Positions 33,323 to 42,653 of a stretch of 54,605 nucleotides of DNA are shown here, piece by piece (the first letter of the stretch is position 1; every line of letters starts with the position of its first letter). Made by a program: the position numbers and the translations under genes. Origin of the DNA: Pseudomonadota bacterium (lineage in GTDB: Bacteria > Pseudomonadota > Gammaproteobacteria > JAIEPX01); the NCBI GenBank assembly GCA_029777855.1, contig JAKORL010000037.1:1-54605 (forward strand). The letters run 5' to 3'. Under the pieces are notes generated by a model. It ran no database searches, was not told where the DNA came from, and worked only from the letters and a program-made list of their open reading frames with translations.

Positions 33323-34772
33323 AACGAAATAAGTCATCGAGCAGTACTGTCTGCGTAATTAGCTCTTCGAACCATATTGTTTTCTTTATTCCAATTGTCG
33401 TTATAAGTGCCATTGTGATTTGCTTTTTAGTTGGATAACTTTCTTCAAATACTTTTATTTTATTGGCTACATTCACTGCGGTAGTCTTATCTAGAGAGAA
33501 TGTTTTGTGTGAATATTTAACATCGCAGAGGGTGATCACTCCATCATTGCGATCAAATACAAGATCAATTTGTGCACCGAATTTTAAGTCTCCTTTTTTG
33601 CTGCGAAGTTGCCAGCTACCTATTTTTGCAGGAATACCTGAAAGACCGAGAGCTGCTTTTATTTGGGTAGCATGTTTGAAGCATATTTTTTCAAAAGAGG
33701 CCCCTGCCCAACTATTATACTTGGGCGTCTCAATTTGTATGTGCCAATAGTTATCATCAGGTGGGCTTTCATTGCGCACAGCAAAGGGATATATCCAATT
33801 TAAGTAAAATAATGAATACTCATCTATCAGTTGGTAATAACTATCCCGTTGTTTTTTACCAAGAGGTACGAATTTTTTTATAAACCCAGTTACTTCTAAT
33901 TCAGATAATTTTTTAGAAAATCGCCCACCAAAAGTCAGTTTTAATTTCTGACTTAATTCATTAGCGGACATACCTTGAGGCTTTGCTGCTAGTGTTTTAA
34001 CTATTTCGAAATGATGATCGCTTTCCTTGAATAAGGATGCAAACAAACGAGTGAACTCACCATATAATAAACCATCTTGGCGAAAACAAAGGTCATTTAT
34101 ATTCTGAACTACTGACTTAGAGCGTTTGACTTGATTTAGATAAAATGGAATGCCGCCTGTAATCATATATAAATCAAGAATTTGTTTACGTGTATAATTT
34201 ACCTTTAAATATTGTAGAAATTTTTCTGCCTGAAGCAAAGTAAATGGCTTAAGCAATAGTGTTTGTGTAACGCGGTTGTAAAGCCCACCCTTAGCGTTGA
34301 TCAATTTATCTAACATCCATGATGCAGCTGAACCACAGACTATTACTCTTAAATTTCTTAATTTACTCCAATGCCGATTCCAAAAATAATCAAGATTTTG
34401 GAGCAGTCGCGATTTTGGTGTTGCTAGCCACGGTAATTCATCCAAGAACAATGTGATTCGTTCATTAGGACTAATTTCACCAAATTTTTGAGTTAGCATA
34501 GTAAATGCTTTGCGCCAAGAGGTAGGGGGTTTTAATTCAAAACCAGGAGCAAAGCATTCAGAAAAACCATCAATAAAGTTGTGTAGCTGGTCAGCGAGAG
34601 CCCCGTCTTTGCTGCCCGTAATCTCTATATAGTGTTTTTCTTTGCCAAATAGATTGCGAATTAGGTGGGTTTTTCCTACTCGACGACGTCCGTATAATGC
34701 TATCAGAGCTGCCTGATCACTATTCCAAATATCTTGAAGTAAGTTGCATTCTTGTTCACGCCCAACAATCAT
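33321..34772 (-). CDS. AAA-family ATPase with C-terminal DUF234 nuclease-like domain
   Basis: A 483-residue protein of the archaeal-type ATPase family often spread by horizontal transfer. It begins [12 protein letters not shown]; Walker A is [11 protein letters not shown] (about 27-37), Walker B is LFLDELPWL, sensor-like [11 protein letters not shown] follows, and the C-terminal part has the DUF234 pattern with a PD-(D/E)xK-like core (AQIDLVF...ITLCDVKYS). It probably binds and may cut DNA. Its stop codon lies at the inner edge of the duplicated nth tail, and four copies of a TTATCGCC/GGCGATAA motif precede its start. It is thus likely a transferred unit that inserted behind nth. Confidence 0.9.
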   Translation of the reverse strand: MIVGREQECNLLQDIWNSDQAALIALYGRRRVGKTHLIRNLFGKEKHYIEITGSKDGALADQLHNFIDGFSECFAPGFELKPPTSWRKAFTMLTQKFGEISPNERITLFLDELPWLATPKSRLLQNLDYFWNRHWSKLRNLRVIVCGSAASWMLDKLINAKGGLYNRVTQTLLLKPFTLLQAEKFLQYLKVNYTRKQILDLYMITGGIPFYLNQVKRSKSVVQNINDLCFRQDGLLYGEFTRLFASLFKESDHHFEIVKTLAAKPQGMSANELSQKLKLTFGGRFSKKLSELEVTGFIKKFVPLGKKQRDSYYQLIDEYSLFYLNWIYPFAVRNESPPDDNYWHIQIETPKYNSWAGASFEKICFKHATQIKAALGLSGIPAKIGSWQLRSKKGDLKFGAQIDLVFDRNDGVITLCDVKYSHKTFSLDKTTAVNVANKIKVFEESYPTKKQITMALITTIGIKKTIWFEELITQTVLLDDLFR

Positions 34773-34788
34773 TGATAATTCACTCCAG

Positions 34789-34879
34789 AGTTATCGCCAC
34801 TTTCAGCATTGTATATGCGGCGATAACTCTTTGTCAATATAACTTATCGCCACTTTCGTTTAGTTATAAGTGGCGATAA
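34789..34879 (-). promoter_or_regulatory. Paired inverted repeats upstream of the AAA ATPase gene
   Basis: Two perfect inverted repeats share one core: AGTTATCGCC/GGCGATAACT (34789-34798, 34819-34828) and TTATCGCCACTT/AAGTGGCGATAA (34844-34855, 34868-34879). The 14-mer TTATCGCCACTTTC also occurs as a direct repeat at 34791 and 34844. Such an array just before the start codon suggests binding sites for autoregulation or for the element's own DNA-acting protein. Confidence 0.75.
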
Positions 34880-34908
34880 AAGAGATTAAGACGGGTTCAG
34901 CTCGCAAT

Positions 34909-35541
34909 TTACTTGGTTTTATTGGGATACTCGCACAAATCTTTAATTAAACACGTAGGGCATAATGGTTTTCGTGCTTTGCACACATAACGGCCATGCA
35001 AAACCAACCAGTGATGTGCATTTTGCAGATATTGTTTGGGGGTGTTTTTTTCAAGTCCATCTTCAACGGCGCGTGGTGTTTTTCCGTGAGCTAAGCCTGT
35101 TCGATTTGCAACTCTAAAAATATGCGTGTCGACTGCAATTGTATGATGCCCGAAGGCATTACTGAGAACTACATTGGCTGTTTTACGACCGACTCCTGGA
35201 AATTTTTCAAGTTCTTCTCGTGATTCTGGAACAATGCTGTTGTGTTCGTTAATTAATAGTTCGCAAGTTTTAATAATGTGTTTGGCTTTTGTTTTGTAGA
35301 GATTAATGGTTTTAATCATGTCTTTGAGATTTTCTTCGCCTAGTGCGAGCATTTTTTTGGGTGTATTGGCTTTATTAAAGAGCGCAGGAGTTGCTTTGTT
35401 GACGCCCACGTCAGTGGCTTGTGCTGATAGCATCACGGCGATGAGCAATTCAAACGGTGTTGAGTAATTTAATTCAGTGGTTGGGTGCGGATTGTTTTCT
35501 TGAAAGCGGGAAAATATTTTGGCACGTTTTGCTGTATTCAT
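34909..35541 (-). CDS. nth: Endonuclease III
   Basis: A 211-residue DNA glycosylase/AP lyase of base-excision repair, the same length as E. coli Nth. The helix-hairpin-helix LEKFPGVGRKTANVVL contains the catalytic Lys, the catalytic Asp is in HTIAVDTHIFRVANRTGL, and the C-terminal CxnCxxCxnC Fe-S cluster is [18 protein letters not shown] start at ATG 35541, one base after the rnfB stop; the longer frame would lie inside rnfB. The last 111 bases are duplicated downstream at 33212-33322 around the inserted AAA ATPase gene, and the protein ends NKTK rather than DKTKDTGSE. Confidence 0.96.
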   Translation of the reverse strand: MNTAKRAKIFSRFQENNPHPTTELNYSTPFELLIAVMLSAQATDVGVNKATPALFNKANTPKKMLALGEENLKDMIKTINLYKTKAKHIIKTCELLINEHNSIVPESREELEKFPGVGRKTANVVLSNAFGHHTIAVDTHIFRVANRTGLAHGKTPRAVEDGLEKNTPKQYLQNAHHWLVLHGRYVCKARKPLCPTCLIKDLCEYPNKTK

Positions 35542-35542
35542 A

Positions 35543-36181
35543 TCAAGGCTTCGTCGAATTGAATTGTTGACGTTTTGCTGCTGCACGAGCAATCGCTTCT
35601 GCAATCGCAATTTTGCGATTATCAATGGAGTCTATTTTTTGCACGGGCTGTTCAAGAGATATTTTGTTCTTCTTTCTTTCGGCATTATTTAATTTCAACC
35701 TTTTTTGTCGCGAATTATAGCGTTCACGCGCTCGATTGGCTTGCATTTTTATTGTAATGGGGTCTTCAATGACGATAGGTTTCATGTCGATGCAGTCCAT
35801 GGGGCAGGGTGCCAAGCATAAATCGCAGCCCGTGCATTCATCGGTTAAAACGGTGTGCATTTGTTTCGCTGCACCTATGATGGCATCTACGGGGCAGGCT
35901 TGTATGCATTTTGTGCAACCGATGCATTCGTCTTCTCGTATCACTGCGCGAGTGGGTAATTTTGTTTTTTGCTGCATTTCTTCAATATACGGTGTTGGGT
36001 CCTTTTGTAATAATTCGCCCAGTTTTTTAAGCGTTTCAACGCCACCGGGTGGGCAGAGATTGATAGGCGCATTATTTTCAACGAGGGCTGTTGCATAGGG
36101 TTGGCAAGCACCATACGTGCACAGGCCACATTGAGTTTGAGGTAAAATAGCGTCAATTGTTGTAACGGTCACTTTGCTCAT
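35543..36181 (-). CDS. rnfB: RnfB/RsxB-like electron-transport iron-sulfur protein
   Basis: A 212-residue protein with the RnfB N-terminal [4Fe-4S] domain ([20 protein letters not shown], then INLCPPGG) and two ferredoxin clusters ([15 protein letters not shown] and [15 protein letters not shown]). The usual N-terminal membrane helix is missing and no rnfA/C/D/G/E genes are adjacent, so it may work as a soluble electron carrier, an arrangement seen next to nth in related bacteria. It overlaps the metG stop by four bases and is immediately followed by nth. The C-terminus is a basic extension. Confidence 0.88.
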   Translation of the reverse strand: MSKVTVTTIDAILPQTQCGLCTYGACQPYATALVENNAPINLCPPGGVETLKKLGELLQKDPTPYIEEMQQKTKLPTRAVIREDECIGCTKCIQACPVDAIIGAAKQMHTVLTDECTGCDLCLAPCPMDCIDMKPIVIEDPITIKMQANRARERYNSRQKRLKLNNAERKKNKISLEQPVQKIDSIDNRKIAIAEAIARAAAKRQQFNSTKP

Positions 36182-37833
36182 GCGTTTACTATAGGTTGCT
36201 CTGAAAAATAAGAATCGATTTTTTGTGCATCAATGCGTGTGATCAGAGGAGTAAAGGTATTAATCCTATGATTAAGCAGTGGCGTTTTTAGAGTTTGCCA
36301 CGATAATTCTGGGTAATTTAAAAAATCAGCGGATTTTTTTGCTAAATTGGGGACGATAGGATGTAAGTAAGTCATGATGACTTTAAATAAATTTAATCCC
36401 AATGTGCATACGCTTTGTACGCGTCCTTCTTGTCCGGGTTGTTTCGCAAGATCCCAAGGGGCCTGTTCTGCAATATAGGCATTGGCTGCATCGGCAAGCG
36501 CCATAATTTCTTTGACAGCTTGATTATATTCGCGTTGCACAAGTAAATCGGCAATTTTTTCGGCTTGTTGTATTGCGTGAGTAAATAATTCGTCATTGTC
36601 GAATTTTTCTGCCAATTTCCCCTCGAAATTTTTAGTGATAAAGCCCGCGCAGCGGCTGGCAATGTTCACCACTTTTCCAACGAGGTCTGAGTTTACGCGT
36701 TGGGCAAAATCAAGGAAATTGAAGTCGAGGTCATCGATTCCACTATTTAATTTTGCAGCAAAATAATAGCGCAAATAATCTGAATCCAAATGCTGGATAT
36801 ATTGTCTTGCTGTAATAAATGTGCCGCGAGATTTAGACATTTTCGCACCATTAATCGTCAAGTAGCCGTGTGCAAAAACATTGGTGGGCATGCGATGACC
36901 ACTGCCGTGCAACATCGCGGGCCAAAATAACGCGTGGAAATAGACAATATCTTTTCCTACAAAGTGATAGAGTTCAGTTGATTTTTCATCAACCCAATAG
37001 TGATCGAAATCAAGGTCATTTCTTTTTTTGCTTAAGTTTACAAAACTTGCCATGTAACCGATGGGTGCATCTAACCACACATAAAAATATTTTCCGGGTG
37101 CATCAGGTATTTCAAAACCAAAATACGGTTCATCACGAGAGATATCCCAGGGTGAGAGTCCTTGAGCAAACCATTCGAGTAATTTGTTGCTTACGGCCGA
37201 TTGTAAATGTCCTGCTTTTAGCCATTTTTCCAATAAATCTTGGTGATTAGCCAGTTTGAAAAAATAATGCACTGATTCTTTTTCAATCGGTTTCTCACCC
37301 GATAATATTGAAGTTGGATTTTTGAGGTCTGTTGTGGAATACGTTGCGCCGCATGCTTCGCAATTATCGCCGTACTGATCTTTTGCTCCGCAACGTGGAC
37401 ATTCGCCTTTGACGTAGCGATCAGGCAAAAACATTTTTTTCGCTGGATCAAAAAGTTGAGAAATTGTTTTGGTTTCGATGTCGCCGCGTTCTTTGAGTCG
37501 CTGATAAATCATTTCAGAAAGTGTTTTATTTTCTGGTGAGTGTGTCGTGTAGTAATTGTCGTAATGAACTTGAAAATCATGAAGATCTTGTTTTCTGATG
37601 TCGTGAATTTGAGCGACGAGCTGGTCGGGGGTGATATTTTGTTTTTCAGCGCTGATCATGATGGGGGTGCCATGGGCGTCATCCCCGCAAATAAATACGA
37701 CGTCGTTGCCTAAGGATCGTTGGAGTCGTACCCAAATATCCGCTTGAATGTGTTCAACGAGATGTCCAAGGTGTGTAGGGCCATTGGCATAGGGTAAGGC
37801 TACGGTAACGAGGAGTTGTCGTTGTTTGCTCAT
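36178..37833 (-). CDS. metG: Methionyl-tRNA synthetase
   Basis: A 551-residue class I synthetase charging tRNA-Met. The HIGH motif appears as PTHLGHL, KMSKS as GAKMSKSRG, and the zinc knuckle as [18 protein letters not shown]. The protein ends after the anticodon-binding domain and lacks the C-terminal Trbp111-like dimerisation domain of E. coli MetG, so it is probably monomeric. It heads a unit with rnfB and nth (four-base overlap with rnfB) and is divergent from the response regulator and mrp. Confidence 0.96.
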   Translation of the reverse strand: MSKQRQLLVTVALPYANGPTHLGHLVEHIQADIWVRLQRSLGNDVVFICGDDAHGTPIMISAEKQNITPDQLVAQIHDIRKQDLHDFQVHYDNYYTTHSPENKTLSEMIYQRLKERGDIETKTISQLFDPAKKMFLPDRYVKGECPRCGAKDQYGDNCEACGATYSTTDLKNPTSILSGEKPIEKESVHYFFKLANHQDLLEKWLKAGHLQSAVSNKLLEWFAQGLSPWDISRDEPYFGFEIPDAPGKYFYVWLDAPIGYMASFVNLSKKRNDLDFDHYWVDEKSTELYHFVGKDIVYFHALFWPAMLHGSGHRMPTNVFAHGYLTINGAKMSKSRGTFITARQYIQHLDSDYLRYYFAAKLNSGIDDLDFNFLDFAQRVNSDLVGKVVNIASRCAGFITKNFEGKLAEKFDNDELFTHAIQQAEKIADLLVQREYNQAVKEIMALADAANAYIAEQAPWDLAKQPGQEGRVQSVCTLGLNLFKVIMTYLHPIVPNLAKKSADFLNYPELSWQTLKTPLLNHRINTFTPLITRIDAQKIDSYFSEQPIVNA

Positions 37834-38047
37834 GTTAATCCACCCAAATGAACAATTGTAACATGATGGTGCTAGCCTGGATATACCTGCTCATCTCTGG
37901 GGGCTAAACAGGGTCTCTTTAGTAATTAGTGTGCCAAAGCTATCTTGATTCTAGTACAAGTTTTGCAGACATTGTCCATTGATAATGTCCAATAGTTAGT
38001 GTTATTCATGTCACTTCTGATGTGAATTAATATGAAGGCAATTTTGC

Positions 38048-38524
38048 ATGTTGGAGACATTTGACTATCTCAACATTTTTACTGAAGGTTCTGATGACCA
38101 AGAATTGATTGTCAAGAAACGTAGCAGTGTCGTCAATGACGATATTTGCCGTATCTTGTTGGTTGAAGATGAGCCGCTTTCACAAAAGTATTGCAAAGTG
38201 TTGCTAGAAAGTCGTGGCTACTCTCTTAATATCGCGCCTGATGGTGAGGCTGCTCTGGACATTATTGCCGAAGACCATTTTCAAGCCATTCTCATGGATA
38301 TTGGTCTGCCGGGAATGTGTGGTATTGAAGTGACACAATCGATACGAAGTACAGACAATCCAAATCGTGACGTGCCCATTATTGCTTTTACCGCTCATTT
38401 GGCTCCCTCAAGGCTGCAAGCTTGTCTTAAAGCAGGCATGACAGACTTCTTGGTTAAGCCTGTTTCTCCCACAGAACTTTGTAGTATGCTGGATAGGTTG
38501 CTTGTTAGGGTTGTGTCCAAGTAA
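38048..38524 (+). CDS. Single-domain response regulator (CheY-like receiver)
   Basis: A 158-residue protein: a polar N-terminus of about 33 residues, then one receiver domain. Acidic pocket Glu40-Asp41 (ILLVEDEP), phosphoacceptor Asp84 (AILMDIGLPG), Thr115 (IIAFTAH) and Lys137 (FLVKPVSP) are all present. There is no output domain, so it signals by protein contact, or relays phosphate from a hybrid kinase elsewhere. The sequence resembles receivers of hybrid kinases of the ArcB type. It has no kinase partner in this window. Confidence 0.92.
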   Translation: MLETFDYLNIFTEGSDDQELIVKKRSSVVNDDICRILLVEDEPLSQKYCKVLLESRGYSLNIAPDGEAALDIIAEDHFQAILMDIGLPGMCGIEVTQSIRSTDNPNRDVPIIAFTAHLAPSRLQACLKAGMTDFLVKPVSPTELCSMLDRLLVRVVSK

Positions 38525-38686
38525 CATCTGACGTACAAACTCATTTTAAATTCTCATTAACTGGACTGTTAACTCCGGTATTAATGTTATTTTCTTCACC
38601 CTGTGAGGAATAACGACAGTTTGACTTGATTCTTCCGATCACGTACGCTTCTTTTCAATATCCAGCTAAGTACCGGTGTGAAAAAT

Positions 38687-39541
38687 ATGTCAAAGTATAA
38701 CCTCGAGCCTCGTTCAGTTCGTCCTGGTTTGAAACCTCATCCTCAGATAAAGAATATTATTGCTGTGGCTTCAGGCAAAGGGGGAGTTGGGAAGTCGACA
38801 ACTGCGGTGAATTTGGCATTGGCACTGTCTTCATTAGGGGTCCAAGTTGGAATTCTAGATGCTGATATTTATGGCCCTAGTCAACCATTAATGTTGGGTG
38901 CTCAGCAAACTCCTCATTATGAATCGGGTAAACCATTAACTCCAGTTGTGCGATATAATCTTCATTCGATGTCGATGGGGTATTTGGTGGATGTAAACAC
39001 ACCGATGGTGTGGCGTGGGCCGATGGTGAGTAAAGCATTGCAACAATTATTATTTGATACGCAATGGCCCGCCTTAGATTATTTAATTGTCGATTTACCA
39101 CCTGGAACAGGTGATATTCAATTGACCATGGCGCAAAAAATCCCGGTGGCAGGCGCAGTGATTGTAACTACGCCTCAAGATTTAGCATTGCTCGATGCGC
39201 GCAAAGGTCTAGAGATGTTTCGTAAATTGAGTATTCCGGTTTTAGGTGTTATCGAAAATATGTCCACACATTTATGTACTGCATGTGGTCATGAAGAGGC
39301 TATTTTTGGAGTTGGGGGCGGTGAGCATCTTGCGCAGGTTACCGATGTACTATTATTAGGGTCGTTACCCTTGCATAAACAAATTCGTGAAGATGCCGAT
39401 GGTGGAGCTCCTACAGTGATCTCTGATCCCGAAAGTCCTATCGCGCATCGTTATCGGGACATTGCAGAAAAAATGATTGCACAATTAGCCTTGCATCCGA
39501 AGAGTTATGCCGGTAAATTTCCCGACATTGTTGTTGAATGA
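38687..39541 (+). CDS. mrp: Mrp/ApbC iron-sulfur cluster carrier ATPase
   Basis: A protein of about 284 residues, P-loop ATPase of the Mrp/NBP35 family that carries Fe-S clusters to apoproteins. The deviant Walker A is [10 protein letters not shown], Walker B-like [12 protein letters not shown] follows, and the cluster-binding CxxC is LCTACGHE. The N-terminal DUF59-like domain of some Mrp proteins is absent. ATG 38687 and GTG 38678 are both possible starts; I prefer the ATG. A promoter-like TTGACT-N17-TACGCT lies at 38621-38649. Its neighbours metG and dcd match other gammaproteobacteria. Confidence 0.93.
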   Translation: MSKYNLEPRSVRPGLKPHPQIKNIIAVASGKGGVGKSTTAVNLALALSSLGVQVGILDADIYGPSQPLMLGAQQTPHYESGKPLTPVVRYNLHSMSMGYLVDVNTPMVWRGPMVSKALQQLLFDTQWPALDYLIVDLPPGTGDIQLTMAQKIPVAGAVIVTTPQDLALLDARKGLEMFRKLSIPVLGVIENMSTHLCTACGHEEAIFGVGGGEHLAQVTDVLLLGSLPLHKQIREDADGGAPTVISDPESPIAHRYRDIAEKMIAQLALHPKSYAGKFPDIVVE

Positions 39542-39554
39542 AATAAGGAATCGT

Positions 39555-40121
39555 ATGGCTATTAAATCTGATAATTGGATCCGTCAAATGGTGGAACAAC
39601 ACAATATGATAGATCCGTTTGAACCTGGACAAGTTCGTGAAGTTGCAGGGCATAAAATCATTTCATACGGGACATCCAGCTATGGTTATGATGTTCGTTG
39701 TTCAACGGAATTCAAAGTATTCACTAATATTAATTCAGCCATAGTGGATCCTAAAAATTTTGATGAGAGCAGTTTTGTCGATTTTGATTCCGAATATTGC
39801 ATAATTCCGCCCAATTCTTTTGCGTTGGCGCGTACTGTGGAATATTTTCGTATCCCTCGAAATGTGTTGACCATTTGCTTGGGTAAATCAACCTATGCTC
39901 GTTGTGGAATTATTGTGAATGTCACTCCTTTGGAGCCAGAGTGGGAAGGGCATGTGACGCTGGAGTTTTCAAACACGACTCCGCTACCTGCTAAGATCTA
40001 TGCGAATGAAGGTGTGGCTCAAGTCTTATTTTTAGAATCTGATGATGTATGCGGAGCGTCCTATCGTGATCGGGCCGGTAAATATATGGGCCAAACCGGC
40101 GTGACCTTACCGCGCGCATAA
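39555..40121 (+). CDS. dcd: dCTP deaminase
   Basis: A 188-residue enzyme deaminating dCTP to dUTP for thymidylate synthesis. Family landmarks: [49 protein letters not shown] (with the catalytic Glu), and [11 protein letters not shown] at the C-terminus. ATG 39555 is preceded by AAGGAA, 13 bases after the mrp stop; the longer frame from 39507 overlaps mrp and is not supported. Likely cotranscribed with mrp. Confidence 0.96.
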   Translation: MAIKSDNWIRQMVEQHNMIDPFEPGQVREVAGHKIISYGTSSYGYDVRCSTEFKVFTNINSAIVDPKNFDESSFVDFDSEYCIIPPNSFALARTVEYFRIPRNVLTICLGKSTYARCGIIVNVTPLEPEWEGHVTLEFSNTTPLPAKIYANEGVAQVLFLESDDVCGASYRDRAGKYMGQTGVTLPRA

Positions 40122-40196
40122 TTAATCTAATAAATACAAACAGGGCATGTAGCTGCGTTGGGTGACTGCTCTGAAGTATTGGATAAATAAGTTTTT

Positions 40197-40514
40197 TTAG
40201 TCATCCAGAGTTTCAGCAATCATTGGCTGGCCGTATTGGGCATTTACTCGATCTCTGAGGTCTTTTCCAGGCTTAAAAGCAGGCGTGTATTTTGCTATGG
40301 TGGCTACTTTCTCACCTGTTTTTGGATTGTGGGCATTTCGTGGAGCTCGAAAATTTAATTTCAGACTGCCAAATCCTCGAATTTCTATCCGTCTTCCTGC
40401 ACTGAGCGCGTCACTGAGCAAATCAATTGTTTCATGGACGCACATCTCAATCGCTTTCATCGGCAGATGCGGTAATTTATCAGAAATTTTATTAGCGAGT
40501 TGAGATTTTACCAT
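40197..40514 (-). CDS. ihfB: Integration host factor, beta subunit
   Basis: A 105-residue DNA-bending protein of the HU/IHF family. GRRIEIRGFGSLKLNFRAPR and RNAHNPKTGEKV form the beta-ribbon arm with the intercalating Pro region, and FKPGKDLRDRVN matches IhfB better than IhfA or HU (MVKSQLANKIS start, HIP-like LPMKAIE helix). It pairs with IhfA to organise DNA in replication, recombination and transcription. It is convergent with dcd and divergent from the DUF2066 gene. Confidence 0.92.
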   Translation of the reverse strand: MVKSQLANKISDKLPHLPMKAIEMCVHETIDLLSDALSAGRRIEIRGFGSLKLNFRAPRNAHNPKTGEKVATIAKYTPAFKPGKDLRDRVNAQYGQPMIAETLDD

Positions 40515-40652
40515 GGTTGTCTCCTTTATTTTGGCCGAAAAAATCTTCGTAGCCTGGGTATCATAACATGACTTACTTTAACGTCAATTATTCTTTGCAA
40601 TTAACGAAAGCGTTGGTATAGTGAGCCAACTCTTCGAGGGGGTAAACGACAA

Positions 40653-41327
40653 ATGCAGTGTTACAAAGTTTTTTTGGCGGCAGCCATTTTAATGACCTGT
40701 CATCCTAGTGCGTTAGGAAATGTTACCTTGGATGATTTCCAAACGGATGTTGTTGTGAAAGATCGCAGCAATGAAGTTTTAAAAGAAGCATTACAATTAG
40801 CCTTACAGCAAGTGCTCGTAAAAGCGTCGGGTGATCCAGAAGTTGCCGGGCAAGCAACAGTGCATGATCATTTAAGTTCGGCTCAAAATTACGTTGAACG
40901 CTATGAGTATTTGCCTGATCCTAATGATCCCAGTCATCAAAAATTGATATTACATGTCAAATTTTCTCCAAAGTCTGTTCGCGAATTGTTGGGTCAAAAA
41001 AATACTCCTCAAGAAATTTCTTCTGAGGATGGATGGACAATTCATGTTTACGGAATTAATGGTCTAAATGATTTTTCTGATGTGGTTAATTATGTCAGAG
41101 CGTTGTCTTCTGTTATTAGTGTAGAAGCGAGCACAGTGGATTCAGATGATGTGATTTTAACGGTTAAATCAACGGCGGGAATTGAAGCGCTCAAAAAAGC
41201 AATTGCTGCAGCAAATGACCATCGATTGCAGCCTTTTGTGGCAGATAAAAAAGCTCAAGAGGTTACTCCGGCGATGTTAACATATCGTTGGGTTGCGTCG
41301 TCCATTGTTGATAAAGAAATGGAATAA
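40653..41327 (+). CDS. Exported DUF2066 protein
   Basis: A 224-residue protein with signal peptide (YKVFLAAAILMTCHPSALG). The mature part matches the DUF2066 pattern: VVVKDRSNEVLKEALQLALQ, QVLVKASGD and YVERYEYL, then a second domain with DGWTIHVYGINGLNDFSDVV. Members of this family commonly lie next to hda, as here, but have no assigned function. It is shorter than many members. A strong GAGGGGG ribosome-binding site precedes ATG 40653; hda follows after six bases. Confidence 0.82.
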   Translation: MQCYKVFLAAAILMTCHPSALGNVTLDDFQTDVVVKDRSNEVLKEALQLALQQVLVKASGDPEVAGQATVHDHLSSAQNYVERYEYLPDPNDPSHQKLILHVKFSPKSVRELLGQKNTPQEISSEDGWTIHVYGINGLNDFSDVVNYVRALSSVISVEASTVDSDDVILTVKSTAGIEALKKAIAAANDHRLQPFVADKKAQEVTPAMLTYRWVASSIVDKEME

Positions 41328-41333
41328 AATTTT

Positions 41334-42017
41334 GTGCGTCAATTGACATTAAATCTACATCTGAGCGAAAAAATAACGTTCGATAATTTTATTGTTGGTG
41401 AAAATTTAGAATTAATGAGCGCATTGAAAAATTTATTTTCCAACGATGAGTTTTGTTGGTATTTGTGGGGCGAGCAGAGTGTGGGGCGAACTCATTTGCT
41501 CCAAGCGTGTGCAAATTACGCAAGTCAACTTCAAAAAAAAGCGATGTATGTTGCGCTATCGGATTATGTAAATTTATCACCGGATATTGTAAGAGGCATG
41601 GATCAATATGATATTGTTTTGTGGGATGATGTGGATTCAATCGCAGGGTTGAATGAATGGGAAGTTGCATTATTTCATGCTTATAATCAATTACAGAGCG
41701 CTGGATCTAAATTAATATGTACTGCATCGATGTCACCTTTATCGTGTCAAATTCAACTTCCTGATTTTCGTTCGCGTCTTGCCGCAGGTGTGACGTATCA
41801 AATAAAACCATTATGTGATGAGGATAAGCTCACGGCACTACAGCAACGTGCTAACTTGCGTGGTATGCAGTTGAGTGATTCGGTCGGGCATTATATGTTG
41901 TCGCATTGTTCTCGAAATTTATCAGACTTGTTTGCACTCTTAGATAAGCTCGATTCAGCTTCGCTTGAAGAAAAGAGGCTTCTGACGGTCCCTTTCGTGA
42001 AAACTGTGCTAAGTTGA
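41334..42017 (+). CDS. hda: DnaA-homologous regulator Hda
   Basis: A 227-residue AAA+ protein that, with the DNA-loaded beta clamp, stimulates ATP hydrolysis by DnaA and prevents over-initiation. The N-terminal clamp-binding motif is RQLTLNL; the AAA+ core has WGEQSVGRTHLLQA (Walker A region), IVLWDDVDSI (Walker B) and DFRSRLAAGV (box VII arginine finger). It lacks the DnaA DNA-binding domain. It starts with GTG at 41334, six bases after the DUF2066 stop, so both are probably cotranscribed. Confidence 0.92.
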   Translation: MRQLTLNLHLSEKITFDNFIVGENLELMSALKNLFSNDEFCWYLWGEQSVGRTHLLQACANYASQLQKKAMYVALSDYVNLSPDIVRGMDQYDIVLWDDVDSIAGLNEWEVALFHAYNQLQSAGSKLICTASMSPLSCQIQLPDFRSRLAAGVTYQIKPLCDEDKLTALQQRANLRGMQLSDSVGHYMLSHCSRNLSDLFALLDKLDSASLEEKRLLTVPFVKTVLS

Positions 42018-42034
42018 AATACGTACTTTCACTA

Positions 42035-42062
42035 GTTGAAAATGCAAACTTTATCCTCATAT
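42035..42062 (+). promoter_or_regulatory. Sigma-32 heat-shock promoter of hslVU
   Basis: GTTGAAA (42035-42041), 13 bases, CCTCATAT (42055-42062) match the sigma-32 consensus CTTGAAA-N(11-16)-CCCCATNT at nearly every position. It is 31 bases before the hslV start codon, so hslVU should be heat-induced. Confidence 0.8.
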
Positions 42063-42092
42063 AGTACTATCTACTCTAGTTAGGAGCGTAAG

Positions 42093-42638
42093 TTGGAACA
42101 ATTCAGAGGCACAACGATTTTGTCCGTGCGCAGAAACGGCAAAGTGGTTATTGGTGGAGATGGCCAAGTCAGCATGGGTAATACCGTGATGAAAGGTAAT
42201 GCGCGCAAGGTTCGTAAGCTGTACAAAGGCCAAGTGATAGCAGGATTTGCTGGTGGAACGGCCGATGCGTTTACTTTGTACGAGCTTTTTGAGGCAAAAC
42301 TAGAAAAACATTCTGGCAATCTATTGCGTTCAGCAGTGGAGCTCGCTAAAGATTGGCGAACAGATAAATTGTTGCGACGTTTGGAAGCTATGTTGCTTGT
42401 TGCTAATAAAGAAGCTTCTCTCATCATTAGTGGTTTGGGCGATGTTATTGAGCCTGAAGATAGCTTGATGTCTATTGGGTCAGGCGGGCCTTTTGCAAAA
42501 GCTGCAGCCAAAGCTTTATTCGAAAATACAAAGCTCACAGCACGTAATATCGTCGAAAAAAGTTTAAATATTGCAGCCGATATTTGCGTTTTTACCAACC
42601 ACAATTTAACCATTGAAGAAATCGACAGTAACACTTGA
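42093..42638 (+). CDS. hslV: ATP-dependent protease subunit HslV
   Basis: A 181-residue N-terminal threonine protease forming a double hexamer capped by HslU. The short propeptide MEQFRG precedes [19 protein letters not shown]; cleavage would expose the catalytic Thr. [12 protein letters not shown] and [17 protein letters not shown] are family signatures. The start codon is TTG at 42093 with AGGAG six bases upstream, the only start giving the correct propeptide length. It is first in the hslVU operon behind a sigma-32-type promoter. Confidence 0.97.
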   Translation: MEQFRGTTILSVRRNGKVVIGGDGQVSMGNTVMKGNARKVRKLYKGQVIAGFAGGTADAFTLYELFEAKLEKHSGNLLRSAVELAKDWRTDKLLRRLEAMLLVANKEASLIISGLGDVIEPEDSLMSIGSGGPFAKAAAKALFENTKLTARNIVEKSLNIAADICVFTNHNLTIEEIDSNT

Positions 42639-42653
42639 TATAGGTAAATCATT

